NCBI GenBank assembly: GCA_000934455.1
Contig: KN892109.1
Coordinates: 28,452-69,586, forward strand
Length of the DNA: 41,135 nt
Origin: Apostichopus parvimensis
Taxonomy: Eukaryota; Echinodermata; Holothuroidea; Aspidochirotida; Stichopodidae
Direction: 5' to 3'
The translations under genes were made by a program, and so were the position numbers. This document shows, piece after piece, positions 1 to 11,709 of this stretch. The notes under the pieces were generated by a model that was not told the DNA's origin, searched no databases, and was given only the letters and a program-made list of their open reading frames with translations. Every line of letters starts with the position of its first letter. Positions within the stretch are counted from its first letter, which is position 1.

Positions 1-1247
1 GGAGACATGTTTTTTTAAAAGGTTCAACTATATATATTAGGTATACAACATGGTTTGACATAATTTGGAAAAGAGGCATGGCATATATGCAACTTGTAGG
101 GCACCGATTGTCACATATGAGTAAACAGATTCAAGGAAAAAATTATGCAAATTTTAAAAATTGCAAGTCACACTGATGGCACCGTTTCCTTCTAACTTTC
201 CTCAAAATGCGTCAAACAAAGACAGCAGAAATAAACATTTATAAACACTAATGATCCCAAATTAAAGTTGACCCTTGGGTAACCATATCTATTATTTCAA
301 GGACAGTACCTCAGTAGTTCTCATGATAATTAAGGGGATTGCTTTACTGATGTTACAGGCTCATAGGTCAGAGCTAATAACAATGCTTTATTGATCAGAT
401 CAACATTGTGACACAGTAAGTGATTAAACAGTAGCTTGTGGACAGAAGAAACACATGTAAAAATGCCACTGAAGCAACAATCTGTGCCATTATTGGTAAC
501 TGTACCAGTATAGTTTGTATATATATGCAGAATGAACTGAACACTTCAGTACATGTAACTGCTACTGTATATAAGATATTAGTGCACATGTACCTTCTTT
601 CTCTTGTTGGTCCCAGAAATACCAAACAAATATAATGTGAACAATCTTCAAGTTAGGCACAAATGTTATCAGTTTGTGAAGTCCATTGGAAAACTGTGAA
701 GAAAAAAAAACAAAAGATACTGTAATAAGTTTGTTATATATGTGGCATTGTATTGCTATATTTATCCAGAATATTTCATCAAAACAAACCAATGACTACA
801 AAGATAGCAATACCATTTGTTTGGTCATGTTTCTTCTCCTTTTCCTATACATGTGTCCCTATACGGTTACTCCATAATACCCCACTTTTCTGGGAAATAA
901 TTTTATTGTTCACATTCTGTGTAGCAATTTTTGACGGCTCTGAAGTTTTTTTCGCTTATAAAATACAATGGTTCATGTACACGTAAAAGAGTGCTTTATA
1001 CATCTTTTGACTTAAATACAGTAGCAGTTTGACCATTTTTGCAAAGCATTTTGATATGCGATACTAAATAAATTATTCCTCGCTTTTCTAACTCACATTG
1101 CCAACATTTCAAATTTCAATCAAGGCAAAAATATTAAAAAATATTGAAAAATGTAACCAAATACTAAACTGGGCCATCATTGCAGCAACAATGGCCCATC
1201 TTCTATAAATTTATTGCCTTGCTTTGTTTCGACCAAAAGAAGCTAAC
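1..1247. other. Presumed intron of the left-hand gene; no exon identified
   Basis: AT-rich sequence to the left of the last recognised minus-strand exon. The donor of that exon (gttagc on the minus strand) reads into this stretch. I see no reading frame with protein-like composition and no RNA gene. A further exon may be hidden here, but I could not support one. Confidence 0.4.
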
Positions 1248-4200
1248 CTTTCTGAACTGAATCCAGTTGTAATGCCAAAAGACGAATATGAACAGCCACA
1301 GCAGTACCATGCCTTTGTATGTGTAATGTATCCATTCTATATCCACACTCAGGTGGCTTTCGTGGTCATCGTTGGTCAATTTCAGCTTACCCTGGAGATG
1401 AAAATACGTAACATATTGTAATGTCAATAAATCATGCAGGCATTTTGTTTCTTCATAGCACTTAATTAGTTCATAGTAAATTAATTAATGCTCAGTAAGA
1501 AGGAGGACACCTCACCTCATATGACAATGAAAGTGTGACTTTGACCTGTTTTTGTACATGTGCAAACAAAACATATTGTGCATACTTCTTAGCTGCAGTA
1601 TGAACGGACTGATAAAGGACTGATAACGAAAAAAAGGCCTAGAAAAGTTCACGATTTGAACCACTTGCTAAACGTTTCAAGTGTGTAAGGACATCTACTG
1701 GTTAAAATCAAGTTCTCATTGAGCATTTTCCTAAATTACAGCACAAAAGAGTTATTGTACTTGTAAGTTTTATGGGAGCAGCCCAATAATAGGCAGTTAT
1801 AGAAAGTGATGAGAAAGTTGGACTGATGGTTGTTACATGATAATCTTGATCAGATTCTAACCATTTCACATCACAATCTTATCATGGACACACATACCGT
1901 TTAATTGCCAAAAAGAAGACCCCTAAAAATATATATTTATAATTGAGAGAGAATAAGGCGTGAAACCAATTTGACGTTACCTTACAATAGAGTTCCATTT
2001 GGTCATCTTTCAAAATTTTCGTTTTGGGGCACTCTACGAGAATCACTTTGTGAAGGACACCCATGTTCACGTTCAGATTCAGTGAGTATTGAAAAGATCC
2101 AGCCGACACTCTCTTAACCGAGACTAAATATATCCCTTGGTCAGCTCGTTGCGGTCCCATCCTGTATAGTTCTTGGCAGTTATGTACAGGGACGCTCTCC
2201 ACTGTAGACTAAATTGTGTAAGCAAAGAAATAACAAACCATAGTTTGAAGTGCAAGAAAGAAACTTCTGGGAGATATGGTGCAATGGTACCAACTGGTGG
2301 GCATAAGCGACAATCGAACCGTACTTCAGGACATTTTAACAACGTTGCTACGCACCATGCATATCCAGAGAGTCCTTCAATCTCACAATTGCCATGTAGG
2401 AATTTTAATCAAAAGTCATTGTGGTCTGTATAGTACGTTGTACAAGTTCATGACCAGAACGCCAAATATCAACAACATCGGTTACTCGCGAAAAGTACAG
2501 TAAAGGTTTGATGAGTTTTAAACTCATTGACACACATCACTTTGGAGATCTACGGTACCCTGCAATCCACAGATACTGTTCATCAAATCTCTCAACACAG
2601 CACGACTGTACTTTGATTTAACTTACACAGTAGAGCCAAAGAGTGGCTTATGTGCAAGTCCCAATCTCTTCACAGGGAGCTGTATTTCACATACATCTAA
2701 TATGTAGCAGATCAATGTGTTACACAAGATGGCCAAATTACTGCACAATTAAAAAGATATAGTAGAGCAGTCACTGTGTGTCTTTTGGGGTTGTGGTGGG
2801 GTGAGGGTGGGGGTGGGGAGAGGTTCAAGTCACTTATTTTGTATGCATGATGATACTGAATGGTGGTGTGTTATTGCTTGACAATTATCATGAACAGCAC
2901 TTACCATATTATTGGTTAATTGTGTAATCAAAAAGAATTCAACAGGTTGGCCCATAGTTGTTGCATCCTAAAGAAAGAGAAGAAATTAAGAAATTTGAAA
3001 ATGGGTCTTAAAATGCCAAGGATTAACCATGCCTAAAGCCTAGAGGCAGAAGTCTTAAAATCTTGTTAAAGGAACTTCACAATTTGACAACATTCCTGAC
3101 TGATTTGTCATTAGAAATGCAAAGCAAGTCTTGCCATTGAACCCAGGTTTAAATAATTTGTCAGGGGATCGTGCGATACATGAATATTACTGGAGTTGAC
3201 ATTGCTAATCAATTGATTACAATTTCCTTATCATGATTACCAAATACAAAGATATATAAACATTATGCCTAGATATCCATGTAAACAGTCACATGTACAA
3301 GATGGGTATAAATGTTAGGGACTACTGTAAGGATCAAATGGCTACTTACCGTATAAAAACAATGCTATCGATATTACAAATACTGGTACCAAGACAATAC
3401 AATCTCAATGCTGATTTAGATCAAAAGTAGAGCCAATCTAAAGGTGCACTTTGATGTTTCAATCATAAACTTACAATGAGGTCATAAACACCAAGTAGGT
3501 TTGTAAAGTTCAGCTAAATCAAATGTCTAGACCCTGTCACGTCTGGAAGGACAAATTTAGCAGGACTCTACATGCAGTAAAGGACAACAGACAATGACAA
3601 TATACAAATTACAGTATGTTCTACAACTACTGTAGTTCTGCACAATTTCATGCATGCAGTTTGTACAGTATGGTTTTCTACTGTATACTATGAACTGTAG
3701 CCCCTGTATATGGAAATTTGTGTGCAATGTGGGTGCAATAATACATGCAAAAAGGAAAAAGGGTAGCAAAACAGATTTACACTAGTTAACAGTGTATCAT
3801 TTTTTGCTTTAAACGGATTTATCAACTTCCATTTTACTTTTGTACACTTAACTAAATTTGCAGGTTTTTATTCCAAATGTGATAGGATCAATCCTACAGG
3901 AAATATCTTCTTTTCTTTTTGACAAGCTTGTGGGCAATGATGCTACATGACATATTTTCTTGTGGGCAATTTTGGTCAGTTTTAGACCTAAATATCTGTA
4001 TATAGGACTCAAATTTAACGGTTGTCCAATCGTCCGCGATGACCAAAAATCATGTTACACACCCTAACATCCAGCTTACTTATTTTCCTTAGGTGTTCAA
4101 CACTTGGAACAAAACTGGGAAAATCCCTATTCTTTAAAATGTACTCACATACAAGGCTAAATCGTTACATGGTAGTATTACTTACGTACGGTTCACACGC

Positions 4201-7200
4201 ATTATTAGATATTATTAGAAATCCAAGCATTGCAAAAATTGCAGGACGCACGTAACTAACGTAATAGTCCCAGGCATATATTTAGTAACTTTAGTGCACA
4301 CGATGTGTTCGATGTACCACGCCAGGTAACTCCAGTAGTAGTTTTGGTGCTTAAATTGGACAACCTTAAAATCCTTCGGACAACCAAATATGAAGGCAAC
4401 GGTTGTCCAAAGGACAACTTTAAAATTTTCTTAAAAAATGAGCCCCCGTATAGCAAATCATATAGCATAACTGAGGTCTGATAAACAAATTAGAAATCAA
4501 TATTGAAGAATCGTCATGTAAACACAATCTGAAGACATGGAACATGATGGTCACTCGGGTCAGAGTGAAATGCCTCACTGGGCAGAAAGTAAAACATCAG
4601 TTAAATCCATTTAATATCCTGCCTGTAATGAAGCTGAAATTCCTAACTGCCTAATGAAAAAACAATCCAACTTGACCATCAAACTGTGACTGAAAGCAAT
4701 GGACACTCCCAAAATTACATAGACTGACCGTTTGGGCAAAAAAAGAAGGGGGTGGGGCGTGGGCTCATATCACCCTTGGAGAATCCAGTACAAGCACTAT
4801 GAAAATCTGATAAGGAAAATGTGCATTTACATGTAGCCTATACAGTACATACACAATAGTCATGTACACACAAGCTGAGATACCCTGACTACGGTCTTGC
4901 ATAGATCTAATTAAGTCAACAGTCCAAATTGAATATATAATCAATCTTTAAAGTTTTCATTATGGGCTTGAGTTACAACTTATACAAGACAAGGCTGTCC
5001 ATGTCATGAAGAAAACAGTCCTAAAGGTAGATTCTGTGGGTTGAAACAGTTCTTAACCACTTTGAAGACTCTTTGATTTTTCTCTCTCTTTTTTCTTCAA
5101 ATTCACAAAAGAAGTTACAATACCAAGTGAAGTTCACTTGAATGAATAAGAAAATTAGAAATAAGGTACATGCTTGTCCCAAACTTGGTTCGAATTAAGC
5201 GACTTTGTTAAAGTAACTTATTAAATGAACCTTAATGTTGAGAACTGAACTGCTTTCATTTTGTTTGAGAGTTTAGCGTACAAACATTTTTACAAGAATT
5301 GCTGCTTGCTGCGTGTGTTTTGATGCAACATCTTTACTTCTAAGTGCAGTAAAACTTTGTCTTGATCTGAAAGAATCTGATGACAGAGTAAACGAAATGA
5401 TGTAGTTGAGTGATATTTAACTAGGACTGTCCTACAAGCAAATCAGAGAGACTGTCAGTATTACATAAATAAATGTACAGATTTGTGATGTTTTTAGCAA
5501 TTTGCATGTATACATTTGCTACTGACATTAGATGTGCGTTCAATAATTCCCAATCCAGCTTGAAAGTGCAAATTGTGGTGGAACACGAACCATTAGCCTA
5601 ATACTGCCAAAATACCTAGCCTACAACTACATTTTGGTATTTAATTTAATTTTTTAATTATTTATTTTCATTTTCACCACCATCACATTTCACCACCATC
5701 ACATCATATTTAATTTCACCACCATCACAAAAATCTAGTTTGCTTAAATTTCTTCTAAAAATGAGTTACAGTATTTTGGGGAAAAGGTTTGGTTCTACCT
5801 TTCTTTTTGCTCACTATCTACAACAATGACAAGAATGAAAAGAAAATGGTTTCATACGTCAGATTTCATCACAGATGTAATGCTCATCGTATCGATATGT
5901 TGGTTAGATCTTACTAGACAGGCTTCTATTGTTCAAATCATGCATTGAGCTTGATTTCGGCTTCAACACTTAGTTTTAATGCTACTGTCCAAGAAATCCA
6001 GACTGTCCCAGATCTCGCAACTTGACCCTAGGCCTTATTGCTTTTTTCAGCAAGGTCAAGCCTGTTGTTCATAATTACTGTATATCATCTAGGCTGGCCA
6101 AAGATCAATTCTCTGTGTTATTTCATCATACATGCAATAATTCTTAATTCCATTGATGCGTAGGCAATGGCCTTTACATCATACAGTTGGAAAGAAACAT
6201 TCCCTTGTTTTAGACACTTACAGTAGGGGCTTAGGCCTAGTACTGTAGTAGTAGTACTTGTATTAGTAAGGGATATAAGTCATGTTACTCACTTGTTTGT
6301 TTCATCGCTATATCTTGTCCTCACTCAACAACACTTTGAAATGTGGTACAGGTTGTAGGCAGTGTATACTTTGCCACAATTTGTAACTTAAAGCTTAACA
6401 AAGTTCTAGTACTGGTACATTAAATGACAATGAAGGTTTTGGATCTAGTGCCATTCCGCCATAGGCACAGTACATACCGCCATACCTTTCCGCCAAAGGT
6501 TTTAATCCTTTCTGCCATGGCGAAAGGCTCGAAAACTATGGCTGACAGGTACATTTTAGAAATGGATTTTACCCTGGTGTACAGGAATGTATCGGTGAAA
6601 CTTTCTTTGAATCGCGTGAAAGGATACGTAGGTACACCCTCTTCAAATGTGTTGGTTTGCTGGATAGACTGAATTGTAGTTAAGACAAGATTGGGGAATT
6701 GATACACAGTCTTTAATGTACAGGTTGATTGAATGGTATTAATTGAAAGTTCGTAGGAGTTGATACACTGTCTTCAAATATATCATAGTTGGTCAAATCG
6801 AAATTAGGTTGATTGTTTTTGAAAAGACCGATTGTCAATTTAAATGACCGATTTTGTGGGCCTAGGTAGTGTGAAGTGAAGCAATATTACAGTGCATATG
6901 GGCCTAGAGTGCACCCACAATAATGTGCTCTTTCTGTCATACAAAAATGCTTTACCCCCCTTGAAAGTTGGAGAAACATGGCGGAATTGCACTTTTTCCA
7001 TGGCGGAAAGGGCACTTTTTCTATGGCGGAAAGATTACATTTTCTATGGCGGAATGTACCAATGGAGAAATGACACAGCCCCCAAGGTTTCCTGAGGTGA
7101 AACTACAACTTTAAATTGTAGTAGGTGTGTTGAAGGATTGGGAATATTAACATATATTCCTCAGCCTGGCTTTTGTTTAGGTTGTTAATCTAACGTAGAG

Positions 7201-7486
7201 CTAATATTATTGGGATAAAATAAAAAGAATGACAGTTCATTATTAATGATAATTGGTAGATTATGTTACATGCAATACTTACCGCAATTGATAGCGGGCA
7301 TTCCATTTCGAACTCTAAGTTGCCATCATCAAACTGAAAATGTCCCCATTCACCGAGATTTAAGTTCTCGAAAACTGGTGAATTGCTGAGCGCGACGTTG
7401 CTAACCACGACCACTGCTGAACTACAAGTTACACTCCAAATTTTAATGATCCAAAATAACGATATTAATGCAAATTGTGCAGCCAT
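1248..7486 (-). CDS. Membrane protein with signal peptide, 5' part of gene (possible GOST/TMEM87-GPR107-like family)
   Basis: I assembled four exons by eye on the minus strand: 7486-7283, 2967-2905, 2208-1981 and 1391-1248. All junctions are GT-AG and all lie in phase 0; the first intron starts with gtaagt. The joined product is 213 residues and still open. It begins MAAQFALISLFWIIKIW, a signal peptide, followed by a lumenal part containing WGHFQFDDGNLEFEME, VHNCQELYRMG, IYLVSVKRVSAGSFQYSLNL and several cysteines. Exon 4 carries a membrane segment (GMVLLWLFIFVFWHYNW) ending in basic residues. A signal peptide, a beta-rich lumenal domain and then a first membrane span is the layout of GOLD-domain seven-transmembrane proteins (TMEM87, GPR107/108, GPR180), which act in the Golgi and secretory route. 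I infer that family from layout only; motif identity is weak. I chose the ATG at 7486 because the signal peptide follows it directly. Remaining exons were not identified between 1 and 1247 and probably lie off the left edge. Confidence 0.5.
2787..2818 (+). repeat. G-rich tract with quadruplex potential
   Basis: Five runs of three to five G separated by short T/A spacers, lying in the intron between exons 2 and 3 of the minus-strand gene (so C-rich in its transcript). It fits the general pattern of a G-quadruplex, but folding is not shown by sequence alone. Confidence 0.4.
4012..4434. repeat. Candidate degenerate inverted-repeat (foldback/MITE-like) element
   Basis: The left edge reads aaatttaacggttgtccaat, and the right side contains attggacaacctt, cggacaacc and the perfect hairpin GTTGTCC-AAA-GGACAAC at 4402-4418 followed by tttaaaatttt. 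These are inverted copies of one motif at the two ends of a 420-bp stretch. A second, inner inverted pair (ttacttacgtac near 4180 and cacgtaactaacgtaat near 4250) is nested inside. This nested symmetry is typical of non-autonomous foldback elements. No transposase is present, and I could not define a target-site duplication. Confidence 0.4.
5672..5728 (+). repeat. Short minisatellite, TTTCACCACCATCACA unit
   Basis: Three copies of tttcaccaccatcac lie close together: two adjacent, and a third after a short AT-rich spacer. It is in the first intron of the minus-strand gene and no coding role is apparent. Confidence 0.7.
6448..7056. promoter_or_regulatory. Cluster of ATGGCGG motifs in opposed orientations (YY1-like sites or foldback arms)
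   Basis: The left group (6448-6530) carries CCGCCAT-type motifs: attccgccatag, ataccgccatac, tttccgccaaag, plus a near-palindromic tctgccatggcgaaag. The right group (6978-7056) carries four motifs in the opposite orientation: acatggcggaat, ccatggcggaaag, ctatggcggaaag and ctatggcggaatg. ATGGCGG is the core of the YY1 consensus in animals. The cluster lies 0.4-1 kb downstream of the start codon of the minus-strand gene, in its first intron. It could be regulatory, or the two groups may be arms of a decayed foldback repeat. The sequence does not decide between them. Confidence 0.4.
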
Positions 7487-8949
7487 TTTACAATTTCTTT
7501 CCAAAAGTTAACTACGAAAAAACCACTGTCACTGAAATTATTAACTATAGCTCAACTTCAAGTACAAATGAGAGTGTCAGTGTCAGAAAAACATTAGGTC
7601 TTCCTTTGGCTCTAGCCCTACGTTAAGCCACATTCTAACCCCAAAAGAAAGCCGAACATTTGTCTGAAAGAGATGACGAAGTCCAAATGGTATACTCTGT
7701 ATCTGACATGAGCACAATGTAAAGTTCTGCTCTTCTTTATAACACTGGAGATGGAAGCAAACAGCATTATCAGTTGTTGTTTTACAACGATCAAGGTTCT
7801 GTTGAATTGTGTACCGTACGTGCTTGGAAGTTAATGCAGTAAATATCGTGTAGGTAAGATGTACGCACAAACACACAGTACGGAGCTCGTTCGAGCTGCT
7901 CAGCCGGCCTGATCCAGATCGTTCTGTCCTTATCTGAACTATTGACCTACAGACCATTAAAAAAAGGGGTGGTAAAGTTTTAATTGAAATTTTATGATCT
8001 AATCATAAATTATATTTAAAAATATCTTAATTTAAAATATATTTATACGTAATAAAATTACTTAACGACAATTTATATGTGTTAAACTCATTTTTAGGCA
8101 ACATTTTGAGATATTAAAAGTTATGCAACCCTCTTAAATAATGTTGCAATTGGGCTGTTTCTACCGCCCATCAAAACACGGCAATGTGAACAGAAATTTC
8201 CGTTGTAAGACAGCTGACAATGAGAGACAAAGCAGGGTCAACTAAATATGAGCTAAAGGAATAAATTTGCATAACAAATTTCACTAACAAAAACATCATA
8301 TTGCGCAATATGGGTGGCTTTTGCAGGAAGAATGAATCATGAAAACGTTAGTGATGTCGTGCAGATCTAAAAAAAATGTTGACAACGTGCAGATATAACA
8401 GCAGCGTTTTTCTTTCTCCAGGTGGGCTGGTAGGTTAATTTATTTGTAACTTTCAACAGCGAAACGTTGCATCGGTATCACGAGCTTCCCGATTCAAATT
8501 AAACCCAGCGGGAACCATTTCTCATAGACGTTCGTGCATTGTACCAGGGAGTTTTTTTTTTATGGAACAACTCCCTGATGGTACAATACCGTGCTTTTCG
8601 GTCTTTTGACTAACAACTCATAGTATATTTCTTTCTCGAATCCAATGATGTCATGATGAAATTGTAAGGGGTGGAGATGAGAGAGGATCAAGCTTTTTGG
8701 GTTTCGTGGTCAGAAACGTGGTCAGAAACTGGTGGTTAAAGGGTGTGAAGACTCGCGCAAAAAAAACCCGTCTAATGCCGGTAATCTGATCTAGTTTCGA
8801 ATGAGGTGTAACAGAAGTGTTAGACACCACCATCGATCCCAGAAAATACACACACACAGCTTGCTACCGTCGATAATTAGGCACTAGTGTACAGTCAGTA
8901 CATACAGCTGCGGTCAATACCCACAGCACAGTGTACAAACGATACAGCG
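7487..8949. other. Intergenic region upstream of the left-hand gene
   Basis: The 5' flank of the minus-strand gene, whose promoter should lie just to the right of 7486. No TATA box is evident at a convincing distance. A 124-codon minus-strand frame at 7583-7957 has no recognisable domain and I do not call it a gene. AT-rich tracts occupy 7970-8100. The stretch 8440-8600 contains a strong hairpin listed separately. Confidence 0.4.
8538..8587. repeat. Hairpin with 16-bp stem and T-rich loop
   Basis: attgtaccagggagtt at 8538-8553 pairs with aactccctgatggtacaat at 8569-8587. The arms are perfect except for a three-base bulge, and the loop is about 15 nt and T-rich. It lies between genes. It could be the tip of a repeat element; I see no flanking features that make it a known RNA class. 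Confidence 0.6.
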
Positions 8950-9206
8950 ATGGACATCTCAGGTCCAGCTAAAAGTAACAAGGTATCACGTTTCATTACT
9001 GTCTGTATTTTGTAGCAACAAGCAGAAAACTTCACTTGCAAGCAACGGAAAGTTAACTTTTTCAGAGCGCGACACGCGGTTTGGGGCGAGTTTTCAATGC
9101 ATTTAAGCCTGCCGTCATCTCTGAGTCTGATTTCGAACTGAAAGAAATATGCGATTGGCTAAAGCCGTATATCCCCTGGTATAACGTTCAACAGGGTTAC
9201 TTTTGA
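8950..9206 (+). CDS. Speculative two-exon small ORF (57 residues), unrecognised
   Basis: An ATG with G at -3 and G at +4 starts an 11-codon piece (8950-8982: MDISGPAKSNK) that ends at a possible donor, gtatca. An acceptor with a pyrimidine stretch (ttaactttttcag) ends at 9065, which would remove an 83-bp intron. In the matching phase 0, the next 46 codons (9066-9203) are open to a TGA at 9204-9206 and include FELKEICDWLKPYIPWYNV. The joined product is 57 residues, mixed charged and aromatic, with no signal peptide or membrane span. I do not recognise it. Alternatives are chance, or a non-coding 5' exon of a longer transcript such as CFAP58. The evidence is only splice-site and phase agreement. 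Confidence 0.2.
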
Positions 9207-11647
9207 TTAAGTCCTCCTCATAGTTATCTGCGGATCCGAGCCCGAGGAGTATATACTAGTAGACGGACTCTTGTTTTAGTTTAGATTAGTCTAGTAACAT
9301 GAATCCATCCCGACTGGTTATGAATACTTCAGAAGGACCAGTTGAACCTCTCATATGATGATCATAGATAAACAGCAGACTTCTACTTGGCGAGCTGCTA
9401 TACCACCAGCGTCCGCGGCGAAAGCCAGATCAAATGTCACACGGGCCCCGATCTTGAATGTATGCTCAATTTTTCCTTAAGTATATCATGAAATGAAAAA
9501 CTGTAATACAGTAGCCCCCGGTCCCAACATTTATTTGGCCCCTTCTACCATATAGCCCTCTGACTCCGGCCCCTCTCGTCAGGCCAGTGGCTGTTACTGA
9601 CTGAGACCGCGGCTCCTTTGATATTCAGCCTATAGGTTTTCGATGAGGATTCATAGCCGGTATAACTATTAGCTAAGTATACAAGCGTTTAAGCCATTTC
9701 GGACCGGGAAAACACGGCTCGGGAATTTCTCCTCAGCATCCGCCTACAGCCCATCCATAAAGATTCATACTACATAATGTATACCAGTGCATCAAGGCAT
9801 ATTAGGTCATCCTACATTTTAGGGAAAGAAAACGTGGTTTGGATACAAATTAAAAGTTGACCCTACAGGCACTACGTCTGTGGCCTTCTCTATGAAAATA
9901 TAGAAACGTACCCAATTTCTCGAAAGGCTATAGGTAGTGAGAAATCGCGATTGTATAACGATATAAAGCGGATGTTTATAAAAATTGTAAATAGTTTTTG
10001 TTGTCCCCCCCCCCCCGTTTTTCAAAGCAATTACCAAGATTCTTTATTTAGCCTATAACAATATATGGGTGTTGCAGGATATGGACAGGGAAGTTCACAT
10101 TTCTCGACCGTAACCATGCCGTAAACTGACAATTTTCCTTTTGCGAGGACGAAAATAGGAGATACAGTAATAAAAAATATTCCACTGAGGACTGGAAAAA
10201 TATGCACGATCATCATGTTAATTGCAACAAAACGCTGAGGGCAGATCATTTAAAATATTCGTTTTAATTGTACACGGTGTGTTCTTCGTAAACCTACCAC
10301 AATGGGATCCACTACAGAACAACTCTTCCGGTTTTTCAACCGCACCTTTCCTCAGTGGCGTGTCCAATTGGTGTACCTAAAAAGGAGGGAGTAGAGCCCT
10401 GTGGTCGATGAAGCCAACTCCCTGGGGGGGGGGGCTTGGGTTCCTCCCCCAGAAAAAATATAAAGTATAGTCAAATGGTACTTTCTGACGCATATTTAAA
10501 ATATATATGAAGTCCATAAGTCTGAGCTCTAAACCCAATTGCTAATGAGTTCTCTTGATTCTCATAGCCACCTTCCCCGGCGCTGGATATTACGTCACTC
10601 CGACGGGCATTTGGTGTATGTACATGCGTGTTTGTGTGTGTGTGCGACAGGTTATCTTGGTCAGCATAATCTTAATTTCAGTGTCCTTTTGTCACATCCT
10701 GCAGTCTGTATTTTGTAGTTTGATACTGGGCAAACGAATTGTTCCCATGAACGAATCTATGCTTCTGAAGCGACAACCAGAGCAAGTTGCAATGTATTAA
10801 GGTCATTATGACAAGATAAAAATATTACGTTTATAATGCACACGAAACTGCTAAAATATAGCATGGGAGTGGAACAATTACCGTGCACTGGACGTACCAT
10901 TAATTGTTAACAATTTTCACTATTGTCAGCTACCCAGCATCTGATTCCGACGGAGGACACTCACTCCCGCCTTCACCTACTTGTGGACTTTTCTGACACA
11001 TTTCAAGAGTTGGGAATTTTAGCGGTCATTGTCTTAAATTTCAGGAAGTTTGTAGACCTACATATTTTAGGTAGTATGTATGTTTACATAGTAGATAAAA
11101 TACTGGTACACAATACTTAACTTTATATATATAAATATATCTTATACAGTACTAGATAATTCAACAACTTATAAATCAAAGGATATAAGAACTCATTTTT
11201 GACCGTGATAGTAAGTCACTTAGTGAACGGACGGATTTCTTTTTTTCAGATTTTGACATGTTTTGTCGAGATTGTATTCTGTAAGGAAATCCGTAATTGG
11301 GGCTAATGCTTCAGCAAGAAAGTTGTTGATGTGATGTCCTGTAAACGCTACCGTAGTTTTACCTTACCATTCGAAGTAGGATACATTGATCTAATTTTTC
11401 GCAAAATGATCATCACTGCCAACTTTTTCATTAAATAAAACAACAAAAGTAACAAATATGTCTGTATTTTACATATTTTATCAGTAAATAGTATTTTTTT
11501 TTATATTCGTAAGATATAAATTACGCTTTAAGAAATTAATCTATATTATTTTTGTATGCATCTGGTCCCTAGAAACCATTGAAAACATTTGGCTTAGAAA
11601 CAGTGAAGCGAAGAACCACGAAGGTGTACAGAACTATAGATTTGTGG
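9207..11647. other. Intergenic region upstream of CFAP58, repeat-bearing
   Basis: No recognised gene. Visible items: a TATATA at 9250-9255 in a GC-richer stretch (possible promoter or old LTR, not supported further); a 12-C run at 10005-10016; an 11-G run at 10424-10434 within a stretch (about 10350-10460) that begins cagtggcgtgtcc and looks like the end of an old DNA transposon; and a GT-rich microsatellite at 10617-10648. The remainder up to the CFAP58 leader is AT-rich. Confidence 0.4.
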
Positions 11648-11652
11648 CCAAT
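11648..11652 (+). promoter_or_regulatory. CCAAT motif just upstream of the CFAP58 start codon
   Basis: A forward CCAAT within ggccaatgg lies 58 bp upstream of the CFAP58 ATG at 11710. It could belong to the core promoter if the leader is very short. If transcription starts further upstream, it is simply 5' UTR. Confidence 0.25.
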
Positions 11653-11709
11653 GGTTGGACATTGTACGATAAATTTATTCGCTTATTACAAAAATTGAAG
11701 GATAAAAGA

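Larger units (their letters stand above)
2968..7282 (-). other. Large first intron of the left-hand membrane-protein gene
   Basis: About 4.3 kb between the signal-peptide exon and the 63-nt exon 2. It holds no convincing coding sequence on either strand. It does hold three repeat structures listed separately: inverted ggttgtccaa motifs near 4.0-4.4 kb, a short CACCACCATCAC minisatellite near 5.7 kb, and the ATGGCGG cluster at 6.45-7.06 kb. Confidence 0.45.

Noticed and set aside
7583-7957. 124-codon minus-strand open frame
   Set aside because: No recognisable domain and no splice context linking it to the neighbouring minus-strand gene. Composition is not clearly protein-like.
9250-9299. TATA box and downstream short ORF (LTR or promoter)
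   Set aside because: TATATA is common in this base composition. The downstream ATG opens only a short frame, and no LTR partner or retroelement domain is visible in the window.
10350-10460. DNA transposon terminus beginning cagtggcgtgtcc
   Set aside because: Resembles transposon ends in general form, but I could not find the matching inverted end or a transposase, so it is mentioned only as a possible fragment.
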